Origin: Caldithrix sp.
GTDB lineage: Bacteria; KSB1; UBA2214; DYKH01
Length of the DNA: 9,548 bases
Direction: 5' to 3'
NCBI GenBank assembly: GCA_020722685.1
Contig: DYKH01000182.1
Coordinates: 1 to 9,548 of the forward strand
Shown: one piece after another, positions 6,051 through 9,548 of the stretch
Layout of the letters: the number at the start of each line of letters is the position of its first letter
How positions within the stretch are numbered: the stretch's first letter is position 1
Translations under genes and position numbers: made by a program
Notes under the pieces: model-generated
What the model saw: the letters and a program-made list of their open reading frames with translations, nothing else
Database searches by the model: none
What the model was told of the DNA's origin: nothing

Positions 6051-6791
6051 TCACAGCTTGCCGTTCCGGCAATGGTCGACAAAGGCCTCCAACATCGGAA
6101 TCGAGGATGACCAATCGTCCATGGCCTCGGGATGCCACTGCACAGCAAGCACAAAAGGACCCTCATCTTTTTGCACAGCCTCTATGACGCCATCTTGCGC
6201 CGTCGCGACGATCCTCAGACCGGGCGCCAAAGTCTTGATGGCCTGATGATGCGAGGTATTGACGCGCAGCTTCTCTTTCCCCAAGACGGAGAAGAGCAGC
6301 GAGTTCCCATCGATGTCAACCTCGTGATAATTCCACGTTGGCTTGTTCGGTGAGGTGTGCAGTATGGAATTGGGAATCTGTTGCGGGATGTCCTGAAAAA
6401 GCGAGCCACCCAAAGCCACGTTGAGCATTTGGCATCCGCGGCAGATGCCGAATATAGGCTTCTCTTGCTTCTGAGCTTCCTGAATTAACTCACTCTCGTA
6501 ACGCGTGCGCGGCGAGTCCACCTGCCATTTTTCCGCAAGAGGCGCCTCGCCGTAGGAGTAGGAATCGACGTCGTTTCCGCCGGTGAGCAATAGACCGTCC
6601 AGCGCGGCAATTACGGATGCGGCGGCTCGGGTGTCCAGCAGAGTGGGGAGGAGCACGTGAACGCAGTCAACAGATTCCAGATAACGGATGTAAGCGCTGT
6701 TCTGATAGTACAAATCGACGCCTTGGGCAAAGGAGCGTTCGTCCGTGCTTGGGCTAAAATCCATTGTCAAACCGATCAGCGGTTTCTTCAT
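6051..6791 (-). CDS. Class I glutamine-amidotransferase-fold hydrolase, peptidase C26 family (gamma-glutamyl-GABA hydrolase-like)
   Basis: The family cleaves gamma-glutamyl bonds; the best-known member, PuuD, frees GABA in putrescine breakdown. Here 246 residues carry a complete triad: nucleophile C117 in FGICRGCQ, and H220 and E222 in QWHPE. Other marks are LLTGGNDV (68-75) and the SHHQ motif (180-183). The start is ATG at 6789-6791 (MKKPLIGLTMD), which matches where this family normally begins. The frame stays open for 65 more codons upstream, but only from a TTG, and that stretch overlaps the predicted promoter. No other polyamine-pathway gene is present, so the true substrate is open. It appears to be the first gene of a unit running through holA and the sigma factor. 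Confidence 0.9.
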   Translation of the reverse strand: MKKPLIGLTMDFSPSTDERSFAQGVDLYYQNSAYIRYLESVDCVHVLLPTLLDTRAAASVIAALDGLLLTGGNDVDSYSYGEAPLAEKWQVDSPRTRYESELIQEAQKQEKPIFGICRGCQMLNVALGGSLFQDIPQQIPNSILHTSPNKPTWNYHEVDIDGNSLLFSVLGKEKLRVNTSHHQAIKTLAPGLRIVATAQDGVIEAVQKDEGPFVLAVQWHPEAMDDWSSSIPMLEAFVDHCRNGKL

Positions 6792-6957
6792 ATCTTCTGG
6801 CTCAAGTGATTTAGTTCCTATTGATGGGGCGCCAAACGGGCATCCGGGAGGAGCTGAACGCACCAGAGGGAGGTCTTTCGATGAATGAACGGGGCGGTCT
6901 GCAATCCTTTCATTTCCGCAAAAGCAACCTCCCAGGATGCGAACATCAATTCTGTCC

Positions 6958-6986
6958 AATATAGAGGATTCGGCAAAAATATTCAA
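6958..6986 (-). promoter_or_regulatory. Sigma70 promoter for the C26 hydrolase/holA/sigma operon
   Basis: TTGAAT (6981-6986) and TATATT (6958-6963) are separated by 17 bases on the minus strand. The transcript would start near 6951 and leave a leader of about 160 bases before the ATG at 6791. Nothing else gene-like fills 6992-7076. Confidence 0.65.
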
Positions 6987-7076
6987 GCGAAACTTCCAAA
7001 AAGAGAGTCTATTAACTGATCGATTTTTCCCGTTATTTATTGCAACTTGTTCTTCACAGGGTTGTTATTAGGAGGG

Positions 7077-7108
7077 CAAATAAAAAGGCCCTTTCGTCAA
7101 GGGCCTTT
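7077..7108 (-). terminator. Rho-independent terminator after the small barrel protein
   Basis: AAAGGCCC and GGGCCTTT form an 8-bp stem (7101-7108 with 7084-7091) and a 9-base loop. A T-rich tail follows on the minus strand. It lies about 30 bases after the stop at 7137. Confidence 0.85.
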
Positions 7109-7136
7109 AAAGCTGAAATGTTGTGGCAGCGAAGTT

Positions 7137-7706
7137 TTATTTTAGCTTGTAGCTGACTCCAACATAAATGCCCAAATAGTCAGCACCATCAATGGTGTAT
7201 TTTAGCTCGGCAAAACTATCCAATTTTGGACTGATCGACACAGCGGCGCCACCCAATAGATGAATAGCGGCGTTAAGCTTGTTAGCTGATGTTTCTGTGG
7301 AATCGGCTGCGTTTGCAGCGGGAGTATTTGTGCCTGTATATTGGCTGCTTCTCCGCTCTAAACTAAAGCTAAAGCCGCCGCCAACGTACGGTTTGATCTT
7401 GCCTTGCATAGGAATTTGGTATTTTCCAATCCCTGCAAGACTTAAGACTAACCATCGCCAGTCATAGTCCGAAACTCTATATTGGCTCGTCCAAAAATCG
7501 CAATAGCCGTGCAATGTTATTGCTGGCGAGATGTTGCCCAAGCTCGCATTCAAGCATAGCGCTAATGCGTTATCTATATCGCCTTCCGGCAAGACAAGGC
7601 CAATGCGCCCGCCCACCGATTGAAGTCCAAGGCTGCTTTGAGAGAATGCCCTATTGGCAAAAATTACTATGAGCAGCAAACTCCATTTGATCAATTCTTT
7701 TCTCAT
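7137..7706 (-). CDS. Small outer-membrane beta-barrel-like protein with signal peptide
   Basis: The 189-residue product starts at ATG 7704-7706, preceded by GGAGGA at optimal spacing; an in-frame start 16 codons earlier has no such site. Residues 1-22 are a signal peptide (MRKELIKWSLLLIVIFANRAFS, cleavage before QS). The mature part alternates short amphipathic strands with turns (GGRIGLVLPEGDID, IKPYVGGGFSFSL, FAELKYTI) and ends YVGVSYKLK, the pattern of an 8-strand-type barrel protein. A low-complexity loop rich in Thr/Ala/Asn (about 124-142) would be surface-exposed. Its function is unknown. It stands alone, with a terminator on each side, so it needs a promoter in the roughly 50 bases before its ribosome site. 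I could not find a convincing one there. Confidence 0.8.
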   Translation of the reverse strand: MRKELIKWSLLLIVIFANRAFSQSSLGLQSVGGRIGLVLPEGDIDNALALCLNASLGNISPAITLHGYCDFWTSQYRVSDYDWRWLVLSLAGIGKYQIPMQGKIKPYVGGGFSFSLERRSSQYTGTNTPAANAADSTETSANKLNAAIHLLGGAAVSISPKLDSFAELKYTIDGADYLGIYVGVSYKLK

Positions 7707-7756
7707 GCTATCCTCCAAATGCAGAAACAAAAAAAGCCATAGGATGTTATGCAAAC

Positions 7757-7780
7757 AAAAAGGCCCTAAATATTAGGGCC
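7757..7780 (-). terminator. Rho-independent terminator for transcripts arriving from the right
   Basis: GGCCCTAA/TTAGGGCC (7762-7769 with 7773-7780) form a stem with a 3-base loop, followed by a run of five T on the minus strand. It shares the 11-mer AAAAAGGCCCT (plus-strand reading) with the terminator at 7077-7108. Confidence 0.75.
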
Positions 7781-7794
7781 CTTAAGGTACTCAC

Positions 7795-7870
7795 CGCATA
7801 ACCAATGCGCATACCTTATGACCTTTACAATTTCAGAAAGGTTGAAGTGCATTTGCGCCCGGTTTATGCG
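7795..7870 (-). repeat. Imperfect inverted repeat resembling an integron attC site
   Basis: Read on the minus strand, the outer arms CGCATAA (7870-7864) and TTATGCG (7801-7795) pair. They continue as CC/GG after one extrahelical A. After a wobble/mismatch step, GCGCA pairs with TGCGC. A variable centre follows with its own ACCTTT/AAAGGT stem. The 3' arm contains GTTATGC, close to the attC cleavage motif GTTRRRY. The 76-base length, paired boxes separated by a mismatched spacer, and one extrahelical base resemble attC. The 5' arm (GCATAAAC) departs from RYYYAAC, and no integrase or second site is visible. A plain mobile hairpin repeat is the alternative. Confidence 0.3.
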
Positions 7871-7921
7871 TTGGCTATCGGTATTTATCAGAAAAATAAA
7901 CACTACCTGTAAATGAAATTA

Positions 7922-8137
7922 TTAGAAGATTGGTTCAGCGACAACTGTTGGGTAGAAAATGCCTGTTTTACTCCCAGTTTTCTTTACATAGTAATTTGAC
8001 ACAGTATTGTTAGTAAATACAAAAACATGTTGTTTTAAGGTTGCAGTACCAAAAAAAAGCAGCCAATTGCCTGTAATTTCTTCATAAGTCCAAGCAATAC
8101 GATTATCATTTAGACTTAGTAGCTTAATTGTAAACAT
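7922..8137 (-). CDS. Hypothetical AT-rich ORF, 71 codons
   Basis: I do not recognise the product. It begins MFTIKLLSLNDNRIAWTYEE and ends PTVVAEPIF. It has no signal peptide or membrane segment and is rich in aromatic and beta-forming residues. By direct count G+C is about 32%, against roughly half in sampled neighbouring genes. There is no ribosome site before the ATG at 8135-8137, and a stop codon (TAG) directly precedes it. It lies just upstream of the attC-like repeat and downstream of a dispersed repeat, which fits horizontally acquired DNA. It could be a cassette gene, a fragment or a chance ORF. Confidence 0.4.
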   Translation of the reverse strand: MFTIKLLSLNDNRIAWTYEEITGNWLLFFGTATLKQHVFVFTNNTVSNYYVKKTGSKTGIFYPTVVAEPIF

Positions 8138-8166
8138 CTAGCCAAATCTGGCAAATGTTAAAAACT

Positions 8167-8257
8167 CAACGCAGAGGCCGCTGAGACCGCAGAGGAAAGT
8201 TTCATAGCATGACTAAACCTCTGCGTAACTCTGCGCCCTCGGCGTTCTCTGCGTTAA
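8167..8257. repeat. Dispersed CTCTGCG/CGCAGAG-type inverted repeat
   Basis: The left part carries CAACGCAGAGG and CCGCAGAGG. The right part carries CCTCTGCG, ACTCTGCG and TCTCTGCGTTAA in the opposite orientation, around a 20-odd-base centre. Short units of roughly 8-10 bases built on GCAGAG recur inside each arm. Sequences of this type turn up between genes in many unrelated bacteria; that is from memory and was not searched here. Confidence 0.7.
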
Positions 8258-8421
8258 GATAGGCGAAAGCCAATTTAAGTTTGGCCTATTATCCATTTTT
8301 GGTTCCGGCTTGTCCGGGTTAGATAATTCAAATAAATACCGCTAAGCCAAAAATGTACATTGGAGTTTTTAGCTTTTAACTGGAAGCATGCTGTATTAAT
8401 AGGTTCTCATGCCACAGCTCC
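8258..8421. other. Intergenic stretch with short hairpins, no gene seen
   Basis: Directly after the CTCTGCG repeat, ATAGGC (8259-8264) and GCCTAT (8284-8289) are inverted, with a competing GCCAA/TTGGC pair inside. At 8305-8317, CCGG-CTTGT-CCGG forms another short hairpin within GGTTCCGGCTTGTCCGGGTT. I see no ORF and no T-tailed terminator for the frameshifted gene that ends at 8422. Confidence 0.4.
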
Positions 8422-9266
8422 TTAAAAAGAAAATAAAGTGCTTCCCATAATTAGAAAGTCAGGTGCGCCATCATCAAGACCGATTCCCAGAGCTCCTCGC
8501 ACTCTAATCCCTTCTTGCATATAGTAATCCGCACCGCCGCTAAGGAGCATGTAGTCTACCTCAGTTTTCATGGTGAATTCACCGACTACATTGAGTTGGT
8601 CATTCGTTCGGTAGATGACTCCGCCGCCTAAAACGAAAGAAGTTTTGTATTTTGTTTCCTCTTTGAAACCTCCTCCGGTAAAAGTGGTTCCGTTGAAGGT
8701 TGGAGCCTCGTAGGTGATTTCTTTGGTTTCATCAAAATCAAGGCCGACGGTACCGGTGATAACCATACCATTCTCCATGGGATGACGTAAGGCACCAAAA
8801 GCCCCAAAGTTCAATTTGCCTTGAGCTATATTTTCGTCACCAATAGGCAAGGTCATCATTGCACCGGCGGATACCACAAGGTTTGGTTTTGCATCAGATT
8901 ATACCTTCCGGCAACGGCTAAATCGGATATTCCCGATGAGCCATCTCCTCCCCCCACGCTGTAACTCATGAATCCAATACCGGCATTCACTTCAATGAGG
9001 GACGAAATCGGATAGCCGCCTTGAACACCGATACTGAAGGAACTAGCCCCGTCATAATCGGCGTAGTCTATACCACCCTCCCCATACATGGTTTTTGCAA
9101 TGGTGGCGTCTCTAAGGAAGTTCTGAAACAGATGCACCTCATCCAAGGTCTGACCCTGTGATGGAGCTTGGGAGATCGTCTTCTTCGCCTTCTTACTTTG
9201 CGCTCCTGCTATGCTCACTGCGAAAATAGCAGAAAAGATTATTAGAGAGAAAAGTGCTTTTTTCAT
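8422..9266 (-). pseudogene. Outer-membrane beta-barrel protein gene with a one-base frameshift
   Basis: The start ATG at 9264-9266 has a perfect GGAGG 5 bases upstream. Residues 1-23 are a signal peptide (MKKALFSLIIFSAIFAVSIAGAQ). A charged linker follows, then glycine-rich alternating strands. The first frame runs to a premature stop near 8856 (GRYNLMQNQTLWYPPVQ). The second frame continues NLVVSAGAMMTLPIGDEN through to the stop at 8422. Adding one base in the GGTTTGG run at about 8881-8887 (AACCAAAC to AACCCAAAC in the coding sense) gives a continuous 281-residue protein reading MQNPNLVVSAGAMM. The protein ends in LFSF, the terminal Phe recognised by the barrel-assembly machinery. It resembles channel/porin-like barrels, but its substrate is unknown. 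It may be a true pseudogene or a sequencing error. Confidence 0.8.
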
Positions 9267-9447
9267 TAAAGCCTCCACTTAAGGTAATAGGTTAAGATTA
9301 GGGATTAAAGGCAACTCATGACCTGTTCAAACAAAAACTCTCTAAAGCAACGGGACTCTAAAACGGATGCTGATGAAGGCATTTTTCTGCTATTTCAGTA
9401 CTCGGAATTGTTTGTCAGCGCGATGTAGGCTTGCCGGTCCAGCCTTT

Positions 9448-9548
9448 TTACTTGCTTTCTTCCTTCTTGGCCAGCTCTTTTTGCAGCTTCTTAACTTCAG
9501 CCGAAAGCTGTTCCAACTTGGTGCTGATTTCTTCGATTTGGCTGAACG
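9448..9548 (-). CDS. C-terminal end of a coiled-coil protein (enters from right edge)
   Basis: Thirty-three codons are visible, ending in TAA at 9448-9450. The residues (for example IEEISTKLEQLSAEVKKLQK) place Leu/Ile at heptad-like spacing, and the tail is very basic and acidic (ELAKKEESK). This is a strong coiled-coil signature. The protein could be a small alpha-helical protein or the tail of a larger one, and the visible part does not allow naming. The 9279-9447 gap to the next gene shows no clear promoter or terminator. Confidence 0.7.
   Translation of the reverse strand, partial: FSQIEEISTKLEQLSAEVKKLQKELAKKEESK

Noticed and set aside
6792..6986. N-terminal extension of the C26 hydrolase by 65 codons.
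   Set aside because: It would start at TTG inside the predicted -35 box. The residues look random, and the family normally begins at the MKKPLIGLTMD segment.
9425..9450. AGGCT-N9-AGCCT followed by T residues on the plus strand, terminator-like.
   Set aside because: The stem has only 5 pairs, there is no plus-strand gene to end, and it overlaps a minus-strand stop codon.

Overview
The window reads as ordinary chromosome from a Gram-negative bacterium. Two secreted beta-barrel-like proteins, an ECF sigma/anti-sigma pair with a membrane-spanning anti-sigma factor, and several signal peptides all imply an outer membrane. Strong GGAGG-type ribosome sites precede many starts. The housekeeping proteins (RdgB, HolA) diverge from the proteobacterial versions I know, so an uncultured FCB-like lineage such as KSB1 or Calditrichota is possible; that placement is a weak inference. 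Every confident gene lies on the minus strand, so transcription runs from right to left.

Left part (1-1320). The 5' end of a secreted repeat protein runs off the left edge. It is followed by about 900 bases with no convincing gene. Inside that stretch a near-consensus sigma70 promoter (1052-1080, minus) fires into DNA rich in inverted repeats, which makes it a candidate non-coding RNA locus. To its right sits tRNA-Pro(UGG) with an encoded CCA and its own hairpin terminator.

Middle (1401-6986). A small zinc-ribbon protein and rdgB (nucleotide-pool sanitation) form a two-gene unit with a visible promoter. To the right, five closely spaced genes probably form one operon, in transcription order: a C26-type glutamine-amidotransferase-fold hydrolase, holA (DNA polymerase III delta), an ECF sigma factor, its zinc-binding membrane anti-sigma factor, and an HtrA-like PDZ protein. 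A good promoter lies about 165 bases before the hydrolase. The HtrA-like protein has lost all three catalytic residues (His to Leu, Asp to Gly, Ser to Ala). It therefore looks like a pseudoprotease encoded in the slot where AlgU/MucD-type operons carry an active envelope protease.

Right part (7000-9548). This part looks more fluid. A small beta-barrel-like protein is bracketed by two similar GGCCC-hairpin terminators. Next come an integron attC-like inverted repeat, an AT-rich orphan ORF of 71 codons, and a dispersed CTCTGCG-type repeat. A larger outer-membrane protein follows, interrupted by a one-base frameshift, and then the coiled-coil C-terminus of a gene entering from the right edge.

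The best leads are the triad-less HtrA in the stress-sigma operon, the strong promoter with no gene behind it, and the attC-like hairpin next to the AT-rich ORF. All functional calls were made by eye from motifs; no database search was run.
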